Below, piece after piece: positions 49,627 through 58,892 of a stretch of DNA of 64,000 bases (the first letter of the stretch is position 1; the number at the start of each line of letters is the position of its first letter). The notes under the pieces were generated by a model. That model saw nothing but the letters and a program-made list of their open reading frames with translations. It had not been told where the DNA came from and did no database searches. This DNA comes from Bacillaceae bacterium IKA-2 (GTDB lineage: Bacteria; Bacillota; Bacilli; Bacillales; Anaerobacillaceae): assembly GCA_031761875.1 (NCBI GenBank), contig CP134492.1:3782001-3846000 (forward strand). Direction: 5' to 3'. The position numbers and the translations under genes were made by a program.

Positions 49627-51777
49627 CTAAACGAATGAAACACGATCTTTTTCTGAAAAATACCTCTTTATAAATCTTTTGAATTCTTGATAATCTTGTT
49701 TGGACACTTTTTCAATTTCTTCTTTTTTTGTGTTGTCTGAAATGATATATTGCGGACTGTAAGTTATCTGTATCGATTGACCGTTATCGTTATTATTAGT
49801 GGTAGTGGTATCGTTTTGTTCATTGTAATATTGTTCGTTATTTTCGTTACTGACATCGCTATTTTTGTTATCGACTGTATGCGCGCTGTTTGTTTTGATG
49901 TCATTAATTTCGTTATTAACATCAGAACTAGTTGCGCCTATATTATTGACGGTTTCTGAAAAAACTTCATTACTTATACTATTGTCCACTGATTGTCCAT
50001 TTGAGACATTATTAGTAATGTTATCATTAGAATTTTGATTGTTTACATTTTTGGTTTCTTTTTTTTCTGTAATACCTAACAGAGAATTTAACTTAGAGAG
50101 AGGCAACACCGCTTCTTGCTCTGATCCTTCGCCAATCATGGCCAACGTCGCACCGGTAGTAATACCACCTTGGGCAAGCATAGGGATTTTCGGGATATTC
50201 ACTCCGAAAGTTCGCCCCCCGTATTTCGGTACCCAATCCGGTATACTGACTGAAATTCCGTTTAAACTGCCAATTGCACTATTGGCGATCTTGATGACGT
50301 TATTTATTCCACCTCTAAAAGCTCCAGTAACACTACTTAAAATATTTGTAAACCAGCTTCCTATGCCACCGAATAAACCAGTAACCGCATTGTAAGCGCT
50401 CGTGAATGTTCCTGTTATCGCTTTCCCTACTGGAGAAACCCAACCAATGAAACTATTCCAAAGCCCAACGAAAAAGGCACCTACTGCTTTATAGTTTTTT
50501 ATTAAAAGATATCCGATACCGATTAGAGCGCCAATACCAACAATAATTAAACCTATTGGATTGGCGGTCATGGCAATATTCCACGCTATTTGTGCGGCTG
50601 CTAATGCTCCTTTAACTAGAATGATAGATTGAGTTACGGTTCGATAGGCGATTAAAGCACCTGTGATTCCACCGACTATAGGAGCGATCCACGACCAATT
50701 ATCTTTTATAAAATTATAGGTATTTACAGCTCCGTCGAGAAGTCCAGATAATACATCAACAGCTTTTGGTATACCTTCATTTGCGAACCATTTGATGTAA
50801 GGTTGAGCCGATTCAAATATTCCCTTCATATGCCCACCTAAGTCGATCGCTACGTCTTGCAATCGCTGAATAGTTGGTTGGTTGTCTTGTATGGCATTTC
50901 GAATGTTATTGAATACTGACATTCCTTTATCCCCAAGCCAACCAATCACGTTTCCAGCAACACCCATAGCTGTCGACACTTTATCTTGAAGCATAGGGAG
51001 TTTCGATATACCATAGTCTAAAAATTTCTGCATAACTGGCAAGGCACTTCCGGCGACTGTATTAAATAGCCCACCGATTGCTTTCTTACCCTTATCCATC
51101 GTGTCAGCCCACAGAACCCCAGCTTTTATTCCATCTTCGCCTATAACATGATTTAGATCGTTCGCTTCTTTTCTTAAATCCTCAATACTAAGTGTTCCCG
51201 CTTTGATTGCCGGGAGTAATTCTTGCGCTGTCTTTGTACCAAATAGCTCTGCCGCTAACGCCGCTGCCTCTTGACTATTTTCCATTTTATTTAGCGTATC
51301 AATCGATTTCATGAATACTTCGTCATTGTCCAATTGCCCATTTTTGACGTCATCAATCGAAAAACCTAATCTAACTAAAGCTTTTTGGTATTTTTCATTA
51401 CCCGCTGCCGCTTCTCCGAGCCTTTGGTTTGTCCGCTGCAATGCCGTTTCTAATGTGCTTTGATCTACTCCGACTTGTCCCATTGCATAACGCAACTCTT
51501 GAAGCGTGTCACTGTGAACCCCTGCTCTAATACTAGCTTTATCAATCTCATCAGCCGTACTCGCGAATCGATTAGCCATTGCAACTGCCGCGCCTGCTGC
51601 TGCCGCGCCTGCTGCTACTACTCCAATAGCTAATTTAGCTCCAGCTTTGATAGCATTTCCGATATTTTTCCTCATATTTCCTAACTGATTATTAGCTGCG
51701 TTAAAGTTTTTTTGAACGGATGGGTCAAGTTTAGAACCTAACTTAAAAGCAATTTCAAAATTTTTAGCCCTACTCAT
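49627..51777 (-). CDS. Tail tape measure protein
   Basis: 716 aa. It sets tail length and passes through the tube on injection. The first 200 residues carry the tape-measure domain (ASTADEIDKASIRAGVHSDTLQELRYAMGQVGVDQSTLE). Hydrophobic stretches at ~55-70 and ~375-445 follow, with the AMTANPIGLIIVGIGALIGIGYLLIKN motif. The C-terminal ~140 residues are unusually Asn/Ser-rich (NNQNSNDNITNNVSNGQS, NEQNDTTTTNNNDNGQ). Start ATG overlaps the end of the E' frame by two bases. Confidence 0.92.
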   Translation of the reverse strand: MSRAKNFEIAFKLGSKLDPSVQKNFNAANNQLGNMRKNIGNAIKAGAKLAIGVVAAGAAAAGAAVAMANRFASTADEIDKASIRAGVHSDTLQELRYAMGQVGVDQSTLETALQRTNQRLGEAAAGNEKYQKALVRLGFSIDDVKNGQLDNDEVFMKSIDTLNKMENSQEAAALAAELFGTKTAQELLPAIKAGTLSIEDLRKEANDLNHVIGEDGIKAGVLWADTMDKGKKAIGGLFNTVAGSALPVMQKFLDYGISKLPMLQDKVSTAMGVAGNVIGWLGDKGMSVFNNIRNAIQDNQPTIQRLQDVAIDLGGHMKGIFESAQPYIKWFANEGIPKAVDVLSGLLDGAVNTYNFIKDNWSWIAPIVGGITGALIAYRTVTQSIILVKGALAAAQIAWNIAMTANPIGLIIVGIGALIGIGYLLIKNYKAVGAFFVGLWNSFIGWVSPVGKAITGTFTSAYNAVTGLFGGIGSWFTNILSSVTGAFRGGINNVIKIANSAIGSLNGISVSIPDWVPKYGGRTFGVNIPKIPMLAQGGITTGATLAMIGEGSEQEAVLPLSKLNSLLGITEKKETKNVNNQNSNDNITNNVSNGQSVDNSISNEVFSETVNNIGATSSDVNNEINDIKTNSAHTVDNKNSDVSNENNEQYYNEQNDTTTTNNNDNGQSIQITYSPQYIISDNTKKEEIEKVSKQDYQEFKRFIKRYFSEKDRVSFV

Positions 51778-51952
51778 CTTTTCTTATTCACCTCTTCAAC
51801 CTCGGATATAACGTCGGCCAACTCGAAAATATTCATATCCATAAACATTTGTATACTGGTGTGAGTAGAAAAAGAAAGGCGGATGCAAACTTTCCTTAGT
51901 TTGCGTCCGTCTATCGGTCTTAACCATTTATGGCCATCACGCTTTGCGAGGC

Positions 51953-52240
51953 CTAGCCGTTCAAAAAATTCATTACTATTCCTTTTATTTGTACTCCGTA
52001 TTTCATTGGTAAATTTTCAAAAAATTCTACAGGTAACTTTGTTGATTTGGAAGCCACAATACACGAGTAAGCAGTTTGAGTCTCGTTCATGACAGCCATA
52101 TGCCCCGCTGCGTTAAATTGTTTATCTGCATCTATTAAATCTTTTGTGGCTAAATTCTCAATGCCTGATAAATCAACCTCGGTGTATTCTTTGCCTTCAA
52201 ATTTATAAGGCTTCTTAAATTCAATTTTAAATGGATTCAT
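51953..52240 (-). CDS. Tail assembly chaperone E
   Basis: 95 aa, P2 gpE-like: MNPFKIEFKKPYKFEGKEYTEVDLSGIENLATKDLIDADKQF, then ENLPMKYGVQIKGIVMNF at the end. Helps load the tape measure during tail assembly. Its last codons hold the slippery heptamer. Confidence 0.88.
   Translation of the reverse strand: MNPFKIEFKKPYKFEGKEYTEVDLSGIENLATKDLIDADKQFNAAGHMAVMNETQTAYSCIVASKSTKLPVEFFENLPMKYGVQIKGIVMNFLNG
51962..51968 (-). promoter_or_regulatory. Programmed -1 frameshift slippery heptamer T TTT TTG
   Basis: On the minus strand the E frame reads AAT TTT TTG, so the heptamer is exactly in the X XXY YYZ phase. The stop codon of E lies two codons later. Confidence 0.85.
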
Positions 52241-52251
52241 ATTTTCTCCCC

Positions 52252-52770
52252 CTAAATCATATTTCTTATTTGGCCGAGTATGTCTTCTCCGTCCACGATA
52301 AACACAAAGTTCAACTTATCAAACTCAAGCATCACTCGATCGTCTACTTCAATCTTAATGTATAAGATCTCTAACGTGTTTTTTGTGTCTGTCGGTTGTC
52401 CGACCGCCATCTTGCCAAGCTCTAAACCTTTCGGTTGCCCGCGTAAGGTGACTTTAACTTTTTTAGCAACACTGCGACCTACAGCTGTATCATAGATTTG
52501 TTGAGCGCCGCGAAAAACGATTGACCGCCCTCGATTTTTCATTAGACTAAACGACTTGTCCATCATTGTTCTAAATGTAATTTCGATTGTTTGTGAACCA
52601 AAGTGGCCAGGTGTTGCAGATTCGAATTCACCCGCTATGCCAGCTCCACTTATTGTCTCTGTCACAGCTTCAAAATTAGGTAAAGTAACCTCACCTGACA
52701 CCCCTACTAACTTTTCAGTGTCATCATATACATTAAAATTTATTAACTTCTCCGGAATAGGGTTACTCAT
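52252..52770 (-). CDS. Tail tube protein (FII-like)
   Basis: 172 aa, P2 FII-type major tail tube. It begins NPIPEKLINFNVYDDTEKLVGVSGEVTLPNFEAVTETISGAGIAGEFE, with IEITFRTM. It forms the inner tube under the sheath. It is 3 bases downstream of the sheath gene. Confidence 0.92.
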   Translation of the reverse strand: MSNPIPEKLINFNVYDDTEKLVGVSGEVTLPNFEAVTETISGAGIAGEFESATPGHFGSQTIEITFRTMMDKSFSLMKNRGRSIVFRGAQQIYDTAVGRSVAKKVKVTLRGQPKGLELGKMAVGQPTDTKNTLEILYIKIEVDDRVMLEFDKLNFVFIVDGEDILGQIRNMI

Positions 52771-52772
52771 TT

Positions 52773-54227
52773 TTACTCACCTCCAAATAAAGAATTTTCT
52801 AGCATTGTTGGATCAAATTCAAGCACATTTACAATGTTTTCAGCAGGTGGGAATGCTCCAATACGCTGGATGAATTGAATGCGACCATTTAAGATGTCCG
52901 TAATTGGATTGTCTTCTTGTCTAAATTCAATTTTTGCCCCAGCTATCATTCCTCTTGCTTGGAACCCATTCCCTCTAATATTTTCAGAGTCTATAATACT
53001 TTCAATTAAACGGAAGTTAGTCGGATCATCAACTTTTTCAGAATACGTTTGAATAAATGTATTCCCCCACCAATCAAATACACGACGAATAGCAATGAAA
53101 CGGTCTTTTGGGTCTGTTGTCGATGGATAAGCAGCTGTGTTGTTTCCCCAACTTTTCCACCCATTAACGTTAATAGCTGTCACAATGCCAGCACCATTTA
53201 AAAAGTTGGCTTGCCGTTGATCCAAAAACACTTCTGTTGCTCCATCAGAAAGAACCGCTCCTGTAATCGGCAAACGTTTGTTGGATGGCGATACATAAGG
53301 GACGTTATCATTTTGAGCGTCTGTATAAGCTGTTAAAGCCGCCATGATCGAACTATACCAATAAACTCGATCACCAATCTTAACCTTTGGCCAACAAACG
53401 ATTGATCTTTTGCTTGTATAGGCATTGTCATTTTTCCATTGCGGAACGTCCTGATACTTTGTTGCAAGTGAACTATCAGCATCTAATACGTTCATGCAGT
53501 TAAAGGTTCCGTTAATTTGTTCACTTTTAACGTCGATAACAGATGCAACCTCTGGATCTTGGCTCCAACTAGGCGACAATATTAGCCCTGGAACAATTCC
53601 TAGTCTCGGATATACTTGGCCAACTAATTCTAAACCTGAATACTTGTTATTGACTGCATCATAGCCGCCGATAATATCAGATTTTGTAACCATTGTTGGG
53701 TCAATTTTTGTGAAATCAGCTTGTAATTCAGTTGTGCCGGTTGTAATTGTGCCGCCATCAATGACAGTAACTATTGGATATCCGTCTTTATTAAAGTCCA
53801 CTGAGTAATCCGCGTCTTTTTCATACGTCGTTAATCCATCGCCGCTTTTTATAACGATCGAGGGTAATAAAATACCAAATGCATCAATCTTACCTTCTCC
53901 ATTTTGTAAAGCGATAACCTCACCTGATACATCCGTTTTATGCACTGCTGGATCTAGTACATTAATAAAGATGAGTGGAGCTACTCCAATGCGTTTAAAG
54001 CTCGCGTCCATGACTTCACTAAGATTATAATCGTCCCAATCATCACTGTAGCCGAGTTGTTCAACCGCACCGCCCCATGAATAAGCGATTACTGGCTTGT
54101 TTACAGCCGGATTTGTCGCCATGTTTACTGGAGCGGTTCCCACGATTACCTGAACACCTGAGTTACTCGTAATTGGTGGTATAATCGATGTTGGATTTTC
54201 TTGAACACTAATTCCGTGTTGATACAT
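52773..54227 (-). CDS. Tail sheath protein (FI-like)
   Basis: Contractile sheath. The N-terminus MYQHGISVQENPTSIIPP and the FIAIRRVFDWWGNTF...ESIIDSENIRGNGFQARG...QEDNPITDILNGRIQF blocks are standard. At 484 aa it is normal. Its presence shows a myovirus-type tail. Confidence 0.95.
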   Translation of the reverse strand: MYQHGISVQENPTSIIPPITSNSGVQVIVGTAPVNMATNPAVNKPVIAYSWGGAVEQLGYSDDWDDYNLSEVMDASFKRIGVAPLIFINVLDPAVHKTDVSGEVIALQNGEGKIDAFGILLPSIVIKSGDGLTTYEKDADYSVDFNKDGYPIVTVIDGGTITTGTTELQADFTKIDPTMVTKSDIIGGYDAVNNKYSGLELVGQVYPRLGIVPGLILSPSWSQDPEVASVIDVKSEQINGTFNCMNVLDADSSLATKYQDVPQWKNDNAYTSKRSIVCWPKVKIGDRVYWYSSIMAALTAYTDAQNDNVPYVSPSNKRLPITGAVLSDGATEVFLDQRQANFLNGAGIVTAINVNGWKSWGNNTAAYPSTTDPKDRFIAIRRVFDWWGNTFIQTYSEKVDDPTNFRLIESIIDSENIRGNGFQARGMIAGAKIEFRQEDNPITDILNGRIQFIQRIGAFPPAENIVNVLEFDPTMLENSLFGGE

Positions 54228-54481
54228 TATCTAGCCCCCTTAAGATACTCTTTAATTTTTTTAAAAAGAGAATGCTCTCTCGTTCCTTGTGTCTCCAATC
54301 TAGAACGCACTTCAGAAAGTTTAGTGACTGGGTGAAACATACTTTTTATAGATGAACACTCTTTTATGCGTGTTTCTAATTCATCAGGAATTCCGTTACT
54401 AAAAATAGAAAACTGAGGAAGTTCTCCGTTTATTGATGGTCCACAATAAACTAATGTTTCTTGCTTCTTTTTCTTGCTCAT
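54227..54481 (-). CDS. Small prophage protein, 84 aa
   Basis: Basic ends and the blocks ETLVYCGPSINGELPQFSIF and DELETRIKECSSIKSMFHPVTKLSEVRSRL. Such a protein is common between the U-like gene and the sheath in Bacillus and Clostridium myoviruses, function unknown. It shares bases with both neighbours. Confidence 0.7.
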   Translation of the reverse strand: MSKKKKQETLVYCGPSINGELPQFSIFSNGIPDELETRIKECSSIKSMFHPVTKLSEVRSRLETQGTREHSLFKKIKEYLKGAR

Positions 54482-54960
54482 ATCATTTCCTCCACATCAT
54501 CACGCAACGAGCGTGGTATTTCAAAATTAGTCTCAATCCAAGCAAAATAATAGGGTCCCTGATCTTCGTCGTTGTATTTCCATTTCAAAGGATGTTTCAT
54601 TTCAAAACGTTTTTCGATCACAGGTGCGCGTTCTAAATCTTGAATAATTTTTTCTACTACATTCATCGCATCACGATAGCCTTGATTATCAAACTCGTCA
54701 TCGTAAACACCTATAACTAAAAACACTTTCACTTGGTTAATTGAATTAATATCAGGTATTTCACCTTCGTCAAGATAGACAATAATACAAGGGTATAGTT
54801 CAGTTTCCGGGTTCCTAGATTGGGACTTAGCCTTTGTTGGTAAGTGTTGTTCAAAAACTAAAATTTCTTTTTGTAAGGTTTTGGAAGAATTTAACTTAAA
54901 CCCTTTAACCACTTTCTCAATACGTTTTTTTAATGCATTTTGAAGTTCAAGTGGCGTCAT
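54478..54960 (-). CDS. Minor tail protein, U-like
   Basis: 160 aa. ELYPCIIVYLDEGEIPDINSINQVKVFLVIGVYDDEFDNQGYRDAMNVVEKI is typical of the head-tail joining U-type group. It overlaps the 84-aa gene by 4 bases. Confidence 0.75.
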   Translation of the reverse strand: MTPLELQNALKKRIEKVVKGFKLNSSKTLQKEILVFEQHLPTKAKSQSRNPETELYPCIIVYLDEGEIPDINSINQVKVFLVIGVYDDEFDNQGYRDAMNVVEKIIQDLERAPVIEKRFEMKHPLKWKYNDEDQGPYYFAWIETNFEIPRSLRDDVEEMI

Positions 54961-54962
54961 AT

Positions 54963-55526
54963 TTATGATCTCCCTTTATCAAGAATTCGCTTAACTTCAT
55001 GCTCGAGACGGTTTTCAAAAGTTTCTTGTCCTTTTTGTTGTATTTCCTCTCTTATTATTTCACTTTCTAACATTTGAGGTACAGAAGGACCAAACAACCG
55101 CTGAATTGGTAAACGAGATTTCCCTGATCTTCTAAATATTTTTGGACCGTTAATATCAGCCATAAACCCACTACCTAAAGACTTTGTTCCACCTTTTTTT
55201 ACAGCTGCTTTAATCGGTGATTTTCGTCTAGGGTTGATTGTTTTCGGCGATACTTTGAATCTATCGAGTGGAATAACGCCACCTTTTGATTGAACTGAAG
55301 CACCTAGACTTGCGCGTGAAGCTCTAAATGCCTTCAATGTCGGACTTACATCCCCTGCTTTGATATTGTATTGTTTTCGAATCTCTTTTCTTGCATTGCT
55401 ATTCATATTTGAAACACCACGATTCAAAGCGTTTGCAATGGCATTCGGGGCTTTTTTGTGAAATTCGCCAAGAGTGTTCTGCACATCGTTAAGCATCTTC
55501 TCGTCACTTGTGATTAGTATTTTCAT
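54963..55526 (-). CDS. Minor tail protein, Z-like
   Basis: 187 aa, prophage_tailZ type. ALNRGVSNMNSNARKEIRKQYNIKAGDV, then a Ser/Arg/Lys-rich middle and FGPSVPQMLESEIIREEIQQKGQETFENRLEHEVKRIL. Joins head to tail in the lambda model. It overlaps the upstream gene by 4 bases. Confidence 0.85.
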   Translation of the reverse strand: MKILITSDEKMLNDVQNTLGEFHKKAPNAIANALNRGVSNMNSNARKEIRKQYNIKAGDVSPTLKAFRASRASLGASVQSKGGVIPLDRFKVSPKTINPRRKSPIKAAVKKGGTKSLGSGFMADINGPKIFRRSGKSRLPIQRLFGPSVPQMLESEIIREEIQQKGQETFENRLEHEVKRILDKGRS

Positions 55527-55840
55527 GCGCTCACCAATTCAACTTTGACAATAAATAAACCTTCGTCTTCTTGAACGTCAGTGATCTTCCAAAATTCACT
55601 GTCTACTTTCACGCGATTATCAGCCCGAGGGTAGAATGACAAATCACTTTTAACCACATGGAAAAGGAGCTCCTCTGTATGGAGCCCCTCTATATGGTTT
55701 TTTAATTGCCGTTCTTTTAAAAGATCATTATCTAAGACGATATTGACCTCTTCATCCTCAATAACGGCCTTTGTAGCAAATTCATCATTGTTTATGAACG
55801 TCGATAAGTCACTTTCAAAGAAGTCTCTGAGTCTAGGCAT
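55523..55840 (-). CDS. Head-tail joining protein, 105 aa
   Basis: Probably the lambda FII/Gifsy-2 head-tail adaptor type, from size, position and SFYPRADNRVKVDSEFWKITDVQEDEGLFIVKVELV. Overlaps both neighbours by 1-4 bases. Assignment is moderate. Confidence 0.65.
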   Translation of the reverse strand: MPRLRDFFESDLSTFINNDEFATKAVIEDEEVNIVLDNDLLKERQLKNHIEGLHTEELLFHVVKSDLSFYPRADNRVKVDSEFWKITDVQEDEGLFIVKVELVSA

Positions 55841-56193
55841 TACTCATCACCGTCATCAAACTGTGATAATACTGCCTCCGTCTTTTCTTCTTCCTTAATT
55901 CTCTCGATCAACTTTTCTAGACCGATGTTAGTGTTAAAAGTGACACCAGCTTCTTTAGCTGCCGCTTTTAAGTCTTCAATTTCAATGCCTTCGAATGACG
56001 TTCCATCCGCATTACCACCATCAGAGTTTTTATCTCCTTCAGGTTGTTTTTCGGTTTCAAAAGTTTGCATAAAAATAGCGTCTCCACTATCAACGAGACG
56101 CTTTGCTTCTTTTTCTAAAATCTTTTCAATCACTTCTTCAGGCATGTATATCTTACCATTGTGCTTAACTCTTACAGATACTTTAACACTCAT
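55840..56193 (-). CDS. Prophage protein with HeH/LEM-like end, 117 aa
   Basis: The N-terminal part binds an unknown partner (SVRVKHNGKIYMPEEVIEKILEKEAKRLVDSGDA). After an acidic linker comes a small helix-extended-loop-helix motif (EDLKAAAKEAGVTFNTNIGLEKLIERI), common in phage head-region proteins. It lies directly after the capsid gene, as lambda FI does. Confidence 0.7.
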   Translation of the reverse strand: MSVKVSVRVKHNGKIYMPEEVIEKILEKEAKRLVDSGDAIFMQTFETEKQPEGDKNSDGGNADGTSFEGIEIEDLKAAAKEAGVTFNTNIGLEKLIERIKEEEKTEAVLSQFDDGDE

Positions 56194-56209
56194 TATCTAT
56201 TAACCTCCC

Positions 56210-57247
56210 TTAGATTACTTTCGCAACAAACCAAGAATCAACTTCATGCGGAACTGGCAATGGCATACTGTGTATTTGGAGAAATCTAGCTGCTGGATCT
56301 TTTTGTATCCACGAGTCCGGAATACGTGATCCCTCATAGGTCATAAAGTTATTTGATTGGGCATCAGTTAAAGTGACTGCACCGTAAAGCATTGACGAAC
56401 GAGCACGAGTAGATACAATTGCTAGAGTTGCCTCTGGGACCATAGGCTTTTCCACTTTAGCCACTTCGTCATAGTACCACTCGTCATAGCTGTAAATATC
56501 AAGGCCAAGAGAAGAAATAGCACCTATATACGTAACTCCATCGGCTAATGTCTGTGGTTGAATTTGACCTAAAATAATACGTCTGTTATCCATAACTTCT
56601 TTTACTTTTGGATGTTCAACAAATGCATCAACCACATCAGATGACATAATTACTCTGTCTGGTGTTATTCCAGAAGATTTAATCACATCAATTCTCCAAC
56701 GCTTTAAATCAGCTATCGGATCACTGGCTGCTTTATCGCTCCATAAATCGGTACCGCTCAACGTTTCTTTGTTTGTGAACCCGTAATCAAGCGTTGAATC
56801 CACTCCATCACCAACAATATCAACTTTACCGGTAAACAACACTTGAGCTGCCATCCATTCTTCACGACGAGTGATTGCTTCATCCATTTCTGACAAATCC
56901 GCGGCTAATAGTTCTGCTGCTCGTTGCGCCGCGCTTCTTTGCGAATAGATATTTTCTCCCATTAAACGTTTGTTAATATCATCACCTGTGATAATCCTTT
57001 TCGGCTTAATAGGCGCTGGTTTAAATGTCTTGGTAGTGAAACCTTGACGATCCATTACTTGACCAGCTATTCGAGGTGAAACGAATGGCGCCATTTTCCT
57101 ACGACCTTTTTTATATTCCACATCTACATGCTCTGTCGTGAATGGTTTAGGTGTTGAAAAGAACGTACTTTTTAAAAACGTATTAACAGGCATCATCATT
57201 TCTATTGCTGCCAACATTGTGCGCGTGTCATAAATATTAATTGCCAT
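56210..57247 (-). CDS. Major capsid protein E
   Basis: 345 aa, lambda gpE family. Family blocks are PFTTEHVDVEYKKGRRKMAPFVSPR, GDDINKRLMGENIYSQRSAAQRAAELLAADLSEM and SWIQKDPAARFLQIHSMPLPVPHEVDSWFVAKV. It lies just downstream of the decoration protein. Confidence 0.95.
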   Translation of the reverse strand: MAINIYDTRTMLAAIEMMMPVNTFLKSTFFSTPKPFTTEHVDVEYKKGRRKMAPFVSPRIAGQVMDRQGFTTKTFKPAPIKPKRIITGDDINKRLMGENIYSQRSAAQRAAELLAADLSEMDEAITRREEWMAAQVLFTGKVDIVGDGVDSTLDYGFTNKETLSGTDLWSDKAASDPIADLKRWRIDVIKSSGITPDRVIMSSDVVDAFVEHPKVKEVMDNRRIILGQIQPQTLADGVTYIGAISSLGLDIYSYDEWYYDEVAKVEKPMVPEATLAIVSTRARSSMLYGAVTLTDAQSNNFMTYEGSRIPDSWIQKDPAARFLQIHSMPLPVPHEVDSWFVAKVI

Positions 57248-57261
57248 TAATTATTCCCCCC

Positions 57262-57639
57262 TTAAGCTTCCTGGTTAGATTTCAAGAAAATTCCGATGTC
57301 GCGCAATGCTCGGCTATGTGTATCCGCTGTATCTGTTCCACCAAAAGTAAGAGCACCTTGGTTAAATTCACCAGTCAAATAAATTGCGCCTGGTCTAGCT
57401 TCTTCCGTTGCATCCACATCTTCCTGTAAAATTGCATATGGCTTTTCTGATCCATTTACTGCATCTGAATCAACAATTGTTGCCTCTCCGCTCGCTGTTA
57501 CAATACCAAGCACCGTTCCTCTAACATAGGTAGCACCAGTTGCTAGTGTAATAGATCTCGTTACAACATTTTGAACGCCACCAGCAAAAAGGTTATCGTG
57601 TACAAAAGTTCCGACAGTATTAACTAAATCTTTACCCAT
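57262..57639 (-). CDS. Head decoration protein D
   Basis: 125 aa, HDPD type. The RSITLATGATYVRGTVLGIVTASG and EKPYAILQEDVDATEEARPGAIYLTGEFNQGAL blocks are characteristic. It shares a base with the upstream protease gene stop. Stabilises the expanded capsid. Confidence 0.92.
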   Translation of the reverse strand: MGKDLVNTVGTFVHDNLFAGGVQNVVTRSITLATGATYVRGTVLGIVTASGEATIVDSDAVNGSEKPYAILQEDVDATEEARPGAIYLTGEFNQGALTFGGTDTADTHSRALRDIGIFLKSNQEA

Positions 57640-58892
57640 TATTTAACACCTCCACGATTTTTATTAACTGCATCCGACATCATTTTTGCATGTGCGTTAA
57701 TCTCTTCCTGCTCGGTTAAATTTACCTCTGGAGCAGAACCGCCTTCAATACCGCCTAAATCAGCTGCATCTTGATTACGATTTTCCAAATAATCCTTACC
57801 CTTGTTTTGAGCGTCTTTTTGCTGATTCTTTCTAGCTTCTTGCATTGCCTTCATTTGCTTCATAACAGCATCTTGAACTGTCATAGTCGGATCTTCCTTA
57901 GCTTCTTTCATGATATTCTCGAAACCTGGCTCTGTGTACTCATCAATCTCTTGAATTCGTGCGTTTTCAGCTTTTGTAACATCTTTAATTGCTTGATTAT
58001 ACAAATCAGGGTACTTGTTCTTAAACTCTTCAACAGTTTTCAATTCTTCTTCCTCCTCGTTATTAACGTTTTTTGCTTCCTTGACAGAAAAATTACCTTC
58101 ACTATTTTTAAACATATTAAAAAATTCACTCAGCATATCTTTAAATGAATTTGTTGAGTCTTGTTGATCATCTGCTAGTGTTGGCAGTTTTTTAAAGTCT
58201 GATAAATCATGTTTAACACTGTTAACCATTAAATGCTTACCTTTCAGTGAAGCTACTATATCAACAGAATATAGTAATTCATCGGCAAACCCTTTTTCAA
58301 CAGCTTCAGCACCAGTTAACCATGTCTCGTCATCCATCATTTGTGATATTTCATCATAGGAAAGACCTGTTTTCGCTTGATAAGCCGCAATAATGGTGTC
58401 CTTAACCTTACCCAGAGTACTTATTGCCTTCTCGAAATCTTTTTCATTACCAATTGCTATGGTCATTGGATTGTGGACCATCATCATTCCATTGGCTGGA
58501 ATTTTTATAACATCCGCTGCCATAGGGATATATGAAGCTGCTGAGGCCGCCAAACCGTCAATGTAAGCTGTAACAAAGGCTTTGTGGGCTTTTATCTGAC
58601 TATGGATAGCTGTTGCTGCATAGACACTTCCTCCACCGCTATTGATACGAATATCAATTTCTGAAACATCACCTAAGTTCTTTAATTCTTTCGCAAAATT
58701 ATAAGCCGTTACGTCTTCTTCCATCCAGCGATATTCTTCAATATCTCCATAAATCAAGATTTCGGCCTTTGTCTCAGACAGATTCTTCATTTCCCACGAC
58801 TTTTTATTATTTGTCGTCTTTTTCGTCGCTGTCATCGTCATCTTTCCCATTCGGATTTTGTTGAGTAGGTTGCGGATATTGTTTTTGATCAT
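57639..58892 (-). CDS. ClpP-type prohead protease with C-terminal scaffold-like region
   Basis: S14/ClpP-fold protease: INSGGGSVYAATAI, then catalytic Ser in DGLAASAASYIPM and His in MMMVHNPM. The core ends near residue 215. The C-terminal ~200 residues are acidic, charged and helical (ENARIQEIDEYTEPGFENIMKEAKEDPTMTVQ...), like the scaffold part of lambda C/Nu3. A possible internal start for a separate scaffold is TTG at 58043, five bases after GAGGAGG. The annotated start overlaps the portal end by 86 bases; a later ATG (MGKM or MTMT) may be used. Confidence 0.9.
   Translation of the reverse strand: MIKNNIRNLLNKIRMGKMTMTATKKTTNNKKSWEMKNLSETKAEILIYGDIEEYRWMEEDVTAYNFAKELKNLGDVSEIDIRINSGGGSVYAATAIHSQIKAHKAFVTAYIDGLAASAASYIPMAADVIKIPANGMMMVHNPMTIAIGNEKDFEKAISTLGKVKDTIIAAYQAKTGLSYDEISQMMDDETWLTGAEAVEKGFADELLYSVDIVASLKGKHLMVNSVKHDLSDFKKLPTLADDQQDSTNSFKDMLSEFFNMFKNSEGNFSVKEAKNVNNEEEEELKTVEEFKNKYPDLYNQAIKDVTKAENARIQEIDEYTEPGFENIMKEAKEDPTMTVQDAVMKQMKAMQEARKNQQKDAQNKGKDYLENRNQDAADLGGIEGGSAPEVNLTEQEEINAHAKMMSDAVNKNRGGVK

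Larger units (their letters stand above)
51774..52240 (-). other. E-E' frameshift product of the tail assembly chaperone
   Basis: A -1 shift at TTTTTTG joins the 93-codon E frame to an open frame of 62 codons (GAA CGG CTA GGC ...) that ends with TGA at 51774-51776, overlapping the tape measure ATG. The extension reads ERLGLAKRDGHKWLRP... and IFELADVISEVEEVNKKR. P2 makes E and E+E' by the same kind of shift, with both products needed to build the tail. Confidence 0.85.
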
